Part shown: positions 53,795 through 62,572 of the stretch, one piece after another
Position numbering within the stretch: the stretch's first letter is position 1
How the letters are laid out: every line of letters begins with the position of its first letter
Assembly (NCBI RefSeq): GCF_017254835.1
Contig: NZ_JAFKCW010000002.1
Span: forward strand, 124,001 to 188,000
Direction of reading: 5' to 3'
DNA from: Algoriphagus aestuariicola
GTDB taxonomy: Bacteria; Bacteroidota; Bacteroidia; Cytophagales; Cyclobacteriaceae
Length of the DNA: 64,000 bases
Position numbers and translations under genes: made by a program
Notes under the pieces: model-generated
Told to the model about the DNA's origin: nothing
Database searches by the model: none
The model's input: the letters and a program-made list of their open reading frames with translations, nothing else

Positions 53795-54454
53795 ATGCTA
53801 AAACTCGAAGATACTTACCTACACAAGGGAAAACGTCGCGCCCTCGTCGCCGAACTCCGTAGAAAGGGTATCCAAAGTGAAAAAGTACTGGAAGCTATCA
53901 ACACCTTGCCCAGGCATTTTTTCTTTGACACGGCATTGATCTCACATGCGTATGAAGACAAGGCCTTTCCGATCGGCGAGGGTCAGACCATTTCCCAGCC
54001 TTACACAGTTGCATTTCAAACCGAGCTTTTGGACGTGAAATCCGGGGATAAGATCCTCGAGATCGGTACCGGATCAGGCTATCAAGGCAGTATTCTACAT
54101 CTATTGGGGGCAGAAGTCTACACCATCGAATACCAAAAAAAACTGTTCGAGGCCACCCAGAGATTCCTCAAACGATTGGGAATAGAAATGCATCTCTTCT
54201 ATGGAGACGGCACTGAGGGACTGCCACAGTTTGCTCCTTACGACAAGATCATTGTAACCGCCGGGGCCCCTGTTGTCCCAGAGGCACTTGTCAACCAACT
54301 CAAGATAGGCGGCATTCTTGTGATTCCGGTCGGAGATCGCAAGCGCCAAGCCATGGTCAAGATCACGAAAAAGTCCGCCAAAAACGTTGAAAGGGAGGAA
54401 TTTGACGGCTTTGCATTCGTTCCGCTTTTGGGCAAAGATGGCTGGAAACACTAG
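53795..54454 (+). CDS. pcm: Protein-L-isoaspartate O-methyltransferase
   Basis: Repairs isoaspartyl damage in proteins with S-adenosylmethionine. 219 residues with the family blocks AFPIGEGQTISQPYTVAFQT, the SAM-binding motif ILEIGTGSGYQGSILHLLGA and KIIVTAGAPVVPEALVNQLK with GGILVIPVGDR. The start is the ATG at 53795. It is full length and stands alone. Confidence 0.95.
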   Translation: MLKLEDTYLHKGKRRALVAELRRKGIQSEKVLEAINTLPRHFFFDTALISHAYEDKAFPIGEGQTISQPYTVAFQTELLDVKSGDKILEIGTGSGYQGSILHLLGAEVYTIEYQKKLFEATQRFLKRLGIEMHLFYGDGTEGLPQFAPYDKIIVTAGAPVVPEALVNQLKIGGILVIPVGDRKRQAMVKITKKSAKNVEREEFDGFAFVPLLGKDGWKH

Positions 54455-54550
54455 CAAATCAGGCCCTTAACCTCCATCTCCTCTCCTCCGCTACATTAGC
54501 CGGAAACGACTTAGTTTCAGAATATTATTTTGACTAATGTTTTTCAGATA

Positions 54551-54579
54551 TTGTAAACAGAATTTTATTTCTATTTTTG
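54551..54579 (+). promoter_or_regulatory. Bacteroidota-type promoter of the thioesterase gene
   Basis: TTG at 54551-54553, 18 bases, then TATTTTTG at 54572-54579, an exact fit to the consensus. The ATG at 54595 follows 15 bases later, implying a very short leader. Confidence 0.55.
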
Positions 54580-54594
54580 TCTAAAATCAGTTTT

Positions 54595-55119
54595 ATGGCA
54601 AAGCAAAAGTTCGCAAAGGAATCCGTCACCATCATGACGGAAATGGTATTCCCCAACGATACCAACGCATTGAACAACCTCATGGGTGGACGTCTAATGC
54701 ATTGGATGGACATCGTGGCCGCGATTGCCGCGCAAAAACACTCAAACCGCATCGTAGTCACTGCTTCTGCCGACAGCATTTCCTTCAAGGAGCCCATCAA
54801 CCTAGGCAACGTGGTCACACTTAGATCCCAAGTGACTAGGGCTTTCAATTCTTCCATGGAGGTATTCATCGAAGTAACTGCCGAGGACATTCCGGCAAGA
54901 AAGAAACTCACCACCCATCGCGCGTATTTCACCTTTGTGGCCGTGGACCAAAACGGCGGACCCATCGAGGTTCCCGAACTGATCCCGGAAACTCCGGAAG
55001 AAATCGAGCATTTCGACGGTGCACTGAGAAGAAGGCAGCTCAGGCTGGTGCTGGCCAAGCGAATGAAGCCGGAAGACGCCGTCGAACTCAAGTCAATTTT
55101 CAACATCGGAGAGAAGTAG
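54595..55119 (+). CDS. Acyl-CoA thioesterase, hotdog fold
   Basis: 174 residues from ATG 54595; a TTG six codons upstream overlaps the -7 promoter element and is unlikely. It is a single hotdog domain of the YciA/cytosolic acyl-CoA hydrolase type: TEMVFPNDTNALNNLMGGRL then MHWMDIVAAIAAQKHSNR, with the active-site Asp in NDTNALNNLMGG. EPINLGNVVTLRSQVTRAFN is the second half. It hydrolyses acyl-CoA; the chain-length preference is unknown. It is a single gene. Confidence 0.92.
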   Translation: MAKQKFAKESVTIMTEMVFPNDTNALNNLMGGRLMHWMDIVAAIAAQKHSNRIVVTASADSISFKEPINLGNVVTLRSQVTRAFNSSMEVFIEVTAEDIPARKKLTTHRAYFTFVAVDQNGGPIEVPELIPETPEEIEHFDGALRRRQLRLVLAKRMKPEDAVELKSIFNIGEK

Positions 55120-55391
55120 TGCTGTTTTGGGCGCTTCTGTCTTTCACCTAGAGCCTCGCTGCTGCGTCGGCCCAACGCACTTATCCATACTATGTTTGGT
55201 ATTAAGCTGGCAAAATCCCGCGAAATTTTCTCATTGATCTTGTGCAGTGAGCGGAACCTCATCATCACCATTTCGTATTCCATCGAATATTGGGCTTGTG
55301 AGCATCCGACATCCGACATCCCTCCTCCTACTTCCGACTTTAAATCCCAGTCAAACTTTGCCAACCGGCTTTTTTTACCCAATTTCCAGCC

Positions 55392-56021
55392 ATGGAAAAC
55401 GCAAGTCTTGAGGAACTCAAATCACTAATCGAAGAAGAGCTGTACCTAATTCCCGAAGACAGAGAGGCTATCTTGGCGCAATTGGAAAACAGTCCCGCGG
55501 AAACAGCCGAAGTCGAAAAAAGCGTCTCCATGCCAGCTCAGACCTACCAAACGGAATCGTCTGCTGAGGCAAATTTGCCACAGACCGAGGCAAAGGCAAG
55601 CCCACCAATCGAGCTCGAAGAACTGACCGTGGAGCCCATACCCATCCGAGGCGATTTCAGCAAGGGAGTCCTGATTCTCCATGAGGAAAAGGAACTCATG
55701 CCAGAACTGATGGATATGCTCACCAAAATGATCAAGGCCTGTGGACACTCCATGAGCGAGGTGGGAATGGTATCCTCCGCTGCTCTGGAAAACCGCAGCA
55801 TGGCCGAGTTTCAAAACCTCAATGCCCACACCGTCCTAAAATTTGGCCGGATCAAGCACCCCGTCAATGGCATTTCCTCCTCCCGCTATGAAGTCTTCTC
55901 AGACGATGAGACGGAGTATCTTTTTGCCGACTCGCTGAGCGAAATCTCCCAGGACAAAAACCTGAAAGTAAAACTCTGGACTTCCCTACAAGTCCTATTC
56001 AACCTTTCCCCAAGCAAATGA
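55392..56021 (+). CDS. Conserved protein of unknown function, faint DNA polymerase III psi-like pattern
   Basis: 209 residues: an acidic N-terminal region (1-45), a Pro/Glu/Thr-rich linker (about 45-80), and a globular C-terminal domain. That domain has a strand followed by helices (GVLILHEEKELMPELMDMLT), a central part ending HTVLKFGRI, and SDDETEYLFADSLSEISQDK leading to VKLWTSLQVLFNL. The order of elements loosely recalls HolD, the psi subunit of the clamp loader, but no motif proves it. It overlaps the next gene (ATGA), starting a run of three coupled genes. Confidence 0.55.
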   Translation: MENASLEELKSLIEEELYLIPEDREAILAQLENSPAETAEVEKSVSMPAQTYQTESSAEANLPQTEAKASPPIELEELTVEPIPIRGDFSKGVLILHEEKELMPELMDMLTKMIKACGHSMSEVGMVSSAALENRSMAEFQNLNAHTVLKFGRIKHPVNGISSSRYEVFSDDETEYLFADSLSEISQDKNLKVKLWTSLQVLFNLSPSK

Positions 56022-56329
56022 ACACCGAACAAACCAAATGGGCCAGAAGATTCAAATGGATAAGTCTGCTCGAAGGATTGTCTTTCCTGATTCTACTCGG
56101 AATCGCCATGCCGTTGAAGTATGTCTTTGATTTGCCCTTGGCGGTCAAATACACCGGCTGGGCCCACGGCATCCTGTTCGTCGTTTATGTTTACACCGTC
56201 TTTCCGACAGCCCGTAAACTGAATTGGGATTTTGCAAAGACACTCTTTGCCCTCATCGCTTCGGTCTTGCCTTTCGGGCCATTTATTTTCCACAGATATC
56301 TGAAGAAAAGCCAGCAGGTGCATTTGTAA
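56018..56329 (+). CDS. DUF3817 family membrane protein
   Basis: 103 residues of the DUF3817 family: WISLLEGLSFLILLGIAMPL, YTGWAHGILFVVYVYT and a third helix ending GPFIFHRYLKK. Three membrane helices. The function is unknown; relatives often sit beside transporters. ATGA overlap with the upstream gene and a three-base gap to the downstream one. Confidence 0.88.
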   Translation: MNTEQTKWARRFKWISLLEGLSFLILLGIAMPLKYVFDLPLAVKYTGWAHGILFVVYVYTVFPTARKLNWDFAKTLFALIASVLPFGPFIFHRYLKKSQQVHL

Positions 56330-56332
56330 GTT

Positions 56333-57352
56333 ATGGCATTGATCAGCAAAAAAAAGCTTATTTACCCCATTTCCCCGGTTCTGAGGCGCTATCTGATCAA
56401 GTATTCCAGGGAAGTCGACATCCCCATCCACTACCACGAACTGTTGCGCTACAACGGCTCGATAGCCCTCTACGACACCCGAGACCAAGATACCCTCTGG
56501 GAGACGGTTTTCTATGCCGAAAGTGACCGTGAGGAAATCCACCACAATGTCAAAAAAATCTACGCCTTGCTTAAGGCCGGGGGCGATATGAGCGTGATGG
56601 AGCACCTCTTTGTGGACCGCATAGACCTCTGCGTTTACGGGAATACCCAGCCCTTCCGCGTGCGGATCGTCAATCGCATCAACGACAACTTCGACTACTT
56701 TTACATCAAAAATGCGGACGCCTCCAGAGTGTATGGCCTGGAGCTGGAAGACCTTCTTTCCCCCAACCGCATCAGCTACCTTGTTCACCAAAACACCCTC
56801 ATCGAGGAGCACATCGCAGGGATCCCCGGGGACAAGTTTATGAAGCTTCACATGCAGGATCCCCACCTTAACCCCATCCGCTTGGCCAAAGAATTTGTCA
56901 AGTTCAACGAGCGATGCTTTGCCCGGCTGCTGGGGGACATGCACTCCTCCAACTTCGTGATCGACGTCACGCCGGACTTTGAGGAGACCCACTACCGCAT
57001 CCGTGCCATTGATTTTGACCAGCAGAGCTATGAGGGGAAAAAATCCATCTACCTCCCCCAGTACTTCAAGGAAAACAACGCCCTGATCGAGCTTGGGATG
57101 AAATACATCACCTCAGAATCAATGCGGCAATACCAGCGCGAGGAGCGGGCGCTGATTGCCACCCGTCTCAAGTCCTCTCACAAGGAGATAGAGGATATTC
57201 TCCGCTGCATGGAGCACGACCACCTGGCACCTAAGGAAAATGTGGTCAGCCTCAGGGAAGAATTGTCCAAGCACTACAAAAACATGGGTTTTCTCACCTG
57301 CAAAAACATGGGGGAAATCCTTCGGTTGAGCCTCAACCAGCTCGGAAAATAG
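56333..57352 (+). CDS. Unknown protein with a kinase-like catalytic loop
   Basis: 339 residues with no membrane helix or signal. The central region looks like a protein-kinase/aminoglycoside-phosphotransferase fold: a Lys in a strand (YFYIKNAD, K126), LIEEHIAGIPG as the hinge region (E158-E159), LLGDMHSSNFVI (199-210) matching the catalytic loop GDxHxxN, and AIDFDQQSYEG (225-235) matching the DFD metal motif. No glycine-rich loop is obvious. The C-terminal 100 residues are helical and charged. It ends the three-gene run beginning at 55392. The kinase reading is inference from spacing and motif residues. Confidence 0.6.
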   Translation: MALISKKKLIYPISPVLRRYLIKYSREVDIPIHYHELLRYNGSIALYDTRDQDTLWETVFYAESDREEIHHNVKKIYALLKAGGDMSVMEHLFVDRIDLCVYGNTQPFRVRIVNRINDNFDYFYIKNADASRVYGLELEDLLSPNRISYLVHQNTLIEEHIAGIPGDKFMKLHMQDPHLNPIRLAKEFVKFNERCFARLLGDMHSSNFVIDVTPDFEETHYRIRAIDFDQQSYEGKKSIYLPQYFKENNALIELGMKYITSESMRQYQREERALIATRLKSSHKEIEDILRCMEHDHLAPKENVVSLREELSKHYKNMGFLTCKNMGEILRLSLNQLGK

Positions 57353-57498
57353 ACGGATGCAGGCTGTTTTGGCCCCTCGCCTATATCGGCGAGCAAAAAA
57401 AACTCTATATTCAATGATGTTTTTATTCGGAAATTGACTGATGAAAGCCGCTTGCATACTTGACTGGCAGCGCATTGGTACAAACTGGTTTCCCTTTC

Positions 57499-58380
57499 AT
57501 GGCGCAATTCAAAAAAGACTTCGGAAAATTCGAGTGGCTTGACATAGAAAAGCCAAAGCAAACTGAACTCATCGACCTAACCCACCCCTTTCTGATCGAC
57601 GTCAATCTGCTGGATGACGCCTTGGAACACGGGCACTTGCCCAAGTTGGAAAAACATGGCGCATTCACTTTTATGATCTTCAGGGCTTTCACCGTAGAGC
57701 CCCATCTCAACCATACCACGGTCGCCAAACTGAGCAATAAAATAGCCTTTCTGATCAAGGAGGAGAACCTGATCACCATCCACCAGAAGCCTTTTGATTT
57801 TCTGAAAAAGCTGAAAGACCAAGAATTCAAAGATCCCGAAGAGCTGATGCTGGCTATTGTGCTGGAAATGTTGCTGACCTTCGAAGCTCCCGTCAACTGG
57901 CTCAGTGACAAGATGGACGACAATGAAAAGGAGATCTTCCTCAAAAAACACGGCAAAGTCTCCATGGAGCAGCTCTACTACCAAAAGGCCAAGGCACGCA
58001 TCTGCCGAAAGCTTCTGCAGTTCTCCCACAATGTGCTCAATCAACTGGTCGTGAAGCCTGAAAATGTATCCAACCTACAGGATATCCGGGAGTCGATCGT
58101 CAATTACATGCTGCAGCTTGATGAGGCAATCGAGGATGCCCAGTCTATACTCAACACCCATCTCTCGCTTACCGCGCAAAAGAGTAACGATGTCATGAAG
58201 CTTCTCACGATTTTTTCGGCCTTCTTCCTACCGCTCACCTTCATCGTCGGTGTGTACGGCATGAACTTTAACAACATTCCCGAATTGCATTGGCAATGGG
58301 GATATTATATTACGTGGGCAATCATGATTACCATTTCAGTAGTCATCTACCTTTGGTTTAAGCGAAAGAAATTTGTCTGA
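57499..58380 (+). CDS. corA: CorA family magnesium/divalent metal transporter
   Basis: 293 residues from ATG 57499; a TTG 13 codons earlier is possible but adds an odd leader. The N-terminal cytoplasmic alpha/beta domain and long helices lead to two C-terminal membrane helices, with the selectivity signature YGMNFNN (the GMN motif) at the end of the first. The C-terminal basic tail WFKRKKFV is usual. It should form a pentamer importing Mg2+ or Co2+. Confidence 0.92.
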   Translation: MAQFKKDFGKFEWLDIEKPKQTELIDLTHPFLIDVNLLDDALEHGHLPKLEKHGAFTFMIFRAFTVEPHLNHTTVAKLSNKIAFLIKEENLITIHQKPFDFLKKLKDQEFKDPEELMLAIVLEMLLTFEAPVNWLSDKMDDNEKEIFLKKHGKVSMEQLYYQKAKARICRKLLQFSHNVLNQLVVKPENVSNLQDIRESIVNYMLQLDEAIEDAQSILNTHLSLTAQKSNDVMKLLTIFSAFFLPLTFIVGVYGMNFNNIPELHWQWGYYITWAIMITISVVIYLWFKRKKFV

Positions 58381-58419
58381 ACCCTCTGCTTCCCCTTTTC
58401 CCAAACAGTCCATAGAACC

Positions 58420-59103
58420 ATGAGTATCATCCTTGACAATCCAATCTGGAATGCCCTTACCACGGGCAGTAAAATCCACGCCGAAGGCAACGACTGCGTT
58501 CGATTTATGCAGCGGGACAAGGGCCAGTTTGTAGGCTTTCGCACCTATCGAGACGAAGAATGGCAGGATCTGGAGGAGTGGTTTTCAGTCGGGGACCCGA
58601 TTATTCTCTTCACGCCGGGGGATGTCGCCATTCCAAGCACCTGGAAGGTGATGTTCCAAAGGCCTATTTCCCAGATGGTATTCGATGGCAAAGTGTTGCC
58701 CGAAGCCCTTGACTCTCCCCGAGCCGTGCCGCTGACGGAAGCTAATGTCCCCGAGATGATCTCACTCACCCGCCTGACCAATCCTGGACCTTTCTTCTCC
58801 AAAACCATCGAACTCGGCAGGTACGAGGGCATTTTTCAAGACGGGAGGCTTGCCGCCATGTCTGGTCAGCGCCTCAACCCGAGCCCCTTCGTGGAAGTAA
58901 GTGCGGTGTGTACCCATCCCGATTTTCTGGGAAAGGGATTCGGGGCGGAGCTTATAAGAAACCAAATTCAATACATCCTTGAAGAGGGCAAGACGCCTTT
59001 CCTCCATGTATATCCAGACAACTACGGAGCCATCCGCCTCTACGAGCGCATGGGTTTCAAGTTGCGCCGGGAGATGAGGGTTTATTTTTTGGAGAAGGCT
59101 TGA
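58420..59103 (+). CDS. GNAT family N-acetyltransferase
   Basis: 227 residues. The C-terminal half is a GNAT domain with the acetyl-CoA loop CTHPDFLGKGFGAELIRNQI (Q/RxxGxG/A form, near residue 165) and LHVYPDNYGAIRLYERMGFK. The N-terminal half (RFMQRDKGQFVGFRTYRDEE) is a second, degenerate domain of the FR47/GNAT-like type. Acceptor unknown. It starts 39 bases after corA. Confidence 0.88.
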   Translation: MSIILDNPIWNALTTGSKIHAEGNDCVRFMQRDKGQFVGFRTYRDEEWQDLEEWFSVGDPIILFTPGDVAIPSTWKVMFQRPISQMVFDGKVLPEALDSPRAVPLTEANVPEMISLTRLTNPGPFFSKTIELGRYEGIFQDGRLAAMSGQRLNPSPFVEVSAVCTHPDFLGKGFGAELIRNQIQYILEEGKTPFLHVYPDNYGAIRLYERMGFKLRREMRVYFLEKA

Positions 59104-59159
59104 AGCAATACATCCCTCGCCCGACTTGTGGAAGGGGAAGACAGGAACCGCCAAAAAAA

Positions 59160-59295
59160 AGGATGTCTCATAACTGTTGTGTCACATTGAGCGAAGTCGA
59201 AATGCGCCTGTATTCCCTGTAAATGGCCTTTGATATACGCTACTCCCGTAGCTCCAGTGCTCAGGCTGACGCAATCAGGCCTTTTGAGACAGCCT
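59160..59295. repeat. MITE-like inverted-repeat element
   Basis: About 136 bases bounded by AGGATGTCTCATAA and, in reverse complement, AGGCTGTCTCAAAA (12 of 14 match). Inside, CACATTGAGCGAAGTCGAAATG resembles a sequence often scattered between Bacteroidota genes (only part is essential: TGAGCGAAGTCGAAATG). There is no open frame and no clear target-site duplication. It sits in a 361-base gap that holds no gene. Confidence 0.55.
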
Positions 59296-59464
59296 CTAGT
59301 TACTTCCTAATCACCCCTGAAAGATTGAAGTCCTGATCAACGCAAATCCCCCTTCACAAGCGGGACATTGTTTCGCTGGGGTTTGTCACGGTGGATCAAA
59401 AAAAACTCCAATCCGAAGCAACCCCCCTCTCCTATTTTCCATCTCATCGACAAACCAAAAGCTT

Positions 59465-60160
59465 ATGAAATTCCTAAAGACCACGATTGTCGCATTTTTC
59501 GGAATCTGCCTTTCCCTATCTGCGCAGGAACTCCAGCAACCACTCGAAGAGGTACCCATGTCCAACCGAGGCTATGCCTTGCTCAAGACCGGAGAAGTGA
59601 TAGAGGGGAAAATCCTGACAACTACCAGTACCCGAGGTATTACCAAAGTCAAACTGGAAGATGAATTTGGCGAGAGCCATACGATCAGCGCGGAGAATAT
59701 CCATGAATTTGCCGTTGCCATGAACGGAGCGGTAAGGCTTCAATACGCAATGGAACGAGGTTCCTCAGTCAAGAAGCTGCTCACCAAAAACCAGCCTACG
59801 GCGAAGCCTGAGGATTTTATTGTCTTCAGAAACACTAGCCTAAACGGAGAAAATGAATTGCTCTTGCAGCTGCTGAATCCCGGCTTTGATGACGTATTTG
59901 AGGTCTTCTACGATCCTTTTGCCAGAAAGACGACTGCACTGGGGGGCGAATACATCACTTGGACTGGTGACAAGCACCGGGCCTTCTTCGTATCCAAAAA
60001 TGGCGGACCGTTGATCAAGGTAAAAAACGGCAACTACAAGGACGAATTCGCAAACCTATTTGGGGATTGCGATCAACTTACCTCAATCAAAAAGCCAAGA
60101 CTTGAAGATCTCGGACAGCATATCGCGCTTTATTCTGCAAGCTGCTCCTTCCAGAACTAA
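59465..60160 (+). CDS. Secreted protein of unknown function
   Basis: 231 residues with a signal peptide (MKFLKTTIVAFFGICLSLSA; cleavage near residue 21). The mature part begins with a beta-rich region (GYALLKTGEVIEGKILTTTS), like a small barrel domain found in Cytophagales envelope proteins, and continues with strands and a short Cys-containing C terminus (FGDCDQLTSI; YSASCSFQN) in which two Cys might form a disulfide. I do not recognise a family. It is a single gene between the MITE-like element and a histidine kinase gene. Confidence 0.65.
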   Translation: MKFLKTTIVAFFGICLSLSAQELQQPLEEVPMSNRGYALLKTGEVIEGKILTTTSTRGITKVKLEDEFGESHTISAENIHEFAVAMNGAVRLQYAMERGSSVKKLLTKNQPTAKPEDFIVFRNTSLNGENELLLQLLNPGFDDVFEVFYDPFARKTTALGGEYITWTGDKHRAFFVSKNGGPLIKVKNGNYKDEFANLFGDCDQLTSIKKPRLEDLGQHIALYSASCSFQN

Positions 60161-60171
60161 ACCTAACTACT

Positions 60172-60199
60172 ACTCCGCCGTCGACGGCGATGGCGGAGT
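60172..60199. repeat. Short palindrome ACTCCGCC ... GGCGGAGT
   Basis: Perfect eight-base arms around a 12-base loop. The core TCCGCC / GGCGGA is the same as in the palindromes found in the degenerate tRNA copies near 10.2 and 10.7 kb, suggesting a dispersed family. Confidence 0.6.
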
Positions 60200-60336
60200 G
60201 TCAAATTAGCGGAGTGTTTAATAAAATGTACTAAGTCAGTCACGGGGAGGGTCAATCACGCACCAAGATTGCCTGCGAAATTTGCTTTTTTCGCGGAGTT
60301 TATGGATGTTTCCATCTAGCCAATCGACTGCCCTAT

Positions 60337-62355
60337 TTGATTACCACCAGCCTATTTCAAAAGAAACTGCCACTGATTGCCCAAATCTTCACCGGTCTGG
60401 GTTTGGTTTTTGTCGTCAGTTGGTTTTTGGATATCCGCATCCTCCTCCAGCTTTTTCCGGATTTGCCCGGCATCAAGTTCAATTCCGCATTCCTGATGGT
60501 ATTGGCCGGACTGGGCTCTTGGCTCTGGTCGGGTGGAAAATCAGTCAAAGGTGCTTGGATGCTGGCGATTGTCATCGTGGTGATGGCTTCGCTTTCTATC
60601 GTCCAGGATTTCTTCCAGGTCAGTTTGGGGATCGACGAACTGATAGTCAGGGACAGCATAGGAAGGTCCGAAGGACAGCCCAATCCGGGAAGGATGCCCG
60701 GGATGACCGCCATCATCTACCTGCTGTTTGGCATGTCGCTCCTCTTTTTCACCAAAACGCCTCCCAGGCCACTTTTGGGGCAAATCCTCCTGCATGCGAT
60801 CAGTCTAGTGGCCTTTGTCGCGCTGATGGGATACCTGATGAGCGTACCCGATTTCTACACCCTGTCATTTTTGACCGCCATCTCACCGAGCATCGCGCTG
60901 ATTTGGTTTGTGTTTTCCATATTCCTGACCGTACATCAGCCGCACTTAGGAATCACCGGACTCCTGCTAGGCGACAAGAAAGGGAGCATCATGGCCCGCA
61001 GGCTGACTCCGCGAATCGTTCTAGTGATTATCGTCCTCAGCTTTGCCTGGATGCAGGTGCAGCGACAGGATCTTATCCAGGTGGATTTTGGCATCGCGCT
61101 TTTCGCCCTTTGCATCTTGGTGATGGGCCTAGTACTCATTTGGGATGCCTCGGCTTGGCTCAATAGATCCGATGAAAAGCGGCTCAAAGCCGAAACCGAA
61201 CTCCTCATCGCGAAGCAAAACCTCGAAAAGATGGTGGAAATCCGAAACCAGGAACTCAAGGGTATCCTCGACTCCGCTCCAGTATCCATCATCGCCACGG
61301 ACAAAAACGGCCTGATCCGCCACTTTTCCAAAGGAGCCGAACGCATGCTGGGCTACGATGCGGACGAGGTGGTCGGCAAGCTAAAGCCGGCCCAGTTTCA
61401 CGAGCAAAGCGAAATCCAGCAAAAGGCCTCCCTCCTGAGCGCCCAAACCGACTCTGAAGTCCAGCCGCGCGAGGTCTTCACCTATTTTACCATAGACGGC
61501 AAAGTCAACTCCGACGAGTGGAACTACGTCCGCAAAGACGGCAGCACCTTCCCTGTGCAGCTCAACGTCTCCCAGATCAGCTCGGACAAGGGAAAGCACC
61601 TGGGCTTCATCGGCATCGCTACCGATATCACCCAGCTCAACAATTCCAAAAAGGAACTGAAGTCACTGCTGGAAAAGCTGGAGTCCAAAAACAAGCAGCT
61701 CCTCAACTTTGCCCACATCATCTCCCACAACCTCCGCTCTCCGGTCATGACGCTAGATGCCCTGATCAAACTCTACCAAGTCGAGGCAGAGCAAGAGCAA
61801 AGAGAAGAACTCTTTGGTCTGGTCGAGCAGGTGATCAAAAACCTCCTCTCCACCATGGAGGAGACCATCGACGTGCTCAAGATACAGGAGGACAGCGACC
61901 AGCAGCTCGAAGAGGTGTCCTTTTCCGAGGTATTTGAAAAGACCAAAACCGCCCTGATCGGCCAGATCCTTTCCCTTGATGCCGAGCTGGGAGCGGACTT
62001 TTCGGAGTGTCCGGGCCTGATGTTTTCCCGATCCTACTTGGAGAGCGTCTTTCTCAACCTCATGTCCAATGCCCTCAAGTACCGCCATCCCGAGCGTCCG
62101 CCTGTACTTGAAATCAAATCTGGAATCGAAGCAGGAAAACCTTACCTGACTTTTTCCGACAACGGCTTGGGCATAGACCTGAAGAAGCATGGAGCCAAGG
62201 TGTTTGGCATGAACAAGACCTTCCACAAGAATCCCGATGCCAAGGGTGTCGGACTATACATCGTCAAGACCCAGCTCGAATCCCTCGGTGCCAAGATCAG
62301 TATCTCCAGCCAGGTGGACGAGGGCACTACCTTCCGCGTGGATTTTTCGGCCTAG
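60337..62355 (+). CDS. PAS domain sensor histidine kinase
   Basis: 672 residues with a TTG start at 60337; no in-frame ATG precedes the first membrane helix (LIAQIFTGLGLVFVVSWFLD). About eight helices form a membrane sensor region (to about residue 270), then a short coiled coil and one PAS domain (about 305-435, ILDSAPVSIIATDKNGLIRH). The HisKA H-box is FAHIISHNLRSPVMTL (His near 465). The ATPase domain has N-box NLMSNALKYRHP, G1 DNGLGID and G2 GVGLYIVK. All catalytic boxes are intact. There is no adjacent response regulator, so it is an orphan here. Confidence 0.92.
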   Translation: MITTSLFQKKLPLIAQIFTGLGLVFVVSWFLDIRILLQLFPDLPGIKFNSAFLMVLAGLGSWLWSGGKSVKGAWMLAIVIVVMASLSIVQDFFQVSLGIDELIVRDSIGRSEGQPNPGRMPGMTAIIYLLFGMSLLFFTKTPPRPLLGQILLHAISLVAFVALMGYLMSVPDFYTLSFLTAISPSIALIWFVFSIFLTVHQPHLGITGLLLGDKKGSIMARRLTPRIVLVIIVLSFAWMQVQRQDLIQVDFGIALFALCILVMGLVLIWDASAWLNRSDEKRLKAETELLIAKQNLEKMVEIRNQELKGILDSAPVSIIATDKNGLIRHFSKGAERMLGYDADEVVGKLKPAQFHEQSEIQQKASLLSAQTDSEVQPREVFTYFTIDGKVNSDEWNYVRKDGSTFPVQLNVSQISSDKGKHLGFIGIATDITQLNNSKKELKSLLEKLESKNKQLLNFAHIISHNLRSPVMTLDALIKLYQVEAEQEQREELFGLVEQVIKNLLSTMEETIDVLKIQEDSDQQLEEVSFSEVFEKTKTALIGQILSLDAELGADFSECPGLMFSRSYLESVFLNLMSNALKYRHPERPPVLEIKSGIEAGKPYLTFSDNGLGIDLKKHGAKVFGMNKTFHKNPDAKGVGLYIVKTQLESLGAKISISSQVDEGTTFRVDFSA

Positions 62356-62572
62356 GGCATACTCAGGAACGGCCCTTTCCTAAGGCAAAAGCCTAAGCTT
62401 TTATAAACCAGGCATAGCTTAAAAGCGCTAAACGTTAAAAAAAGGTCTTTAAAAACCATTTATTTCAATAGATAATTTTTAGGTAAAATATATTTACCAA
62501 ATATTTATATGAAGAGACTTTTTATTAAATTACTAGTAGTTATCTATTTTTCACTTTAAAACCTTTTTAATT

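Noticed and set aside
55192-55428. 78-codon ORF before the 55.4 kb gene
   Set aside because: It overlaps the true gene start and contains a low-complexity repeat (CATCCGA units); no support.
56093-56992. 299-codon minus-strand ORF opposite the kinase-like gene
   Set aside because: It lies antisense to two well-supported genes; the sequence looks like a reverse-frame shadow (Val- and Asp-rich, no domain).
60282-61166. 294-codon ORF overlapping the PAS kinase
   Set aside because: It is another frame of the kinase gene; it is rich in His, Arg, Pro and Gly with no coherent domain.
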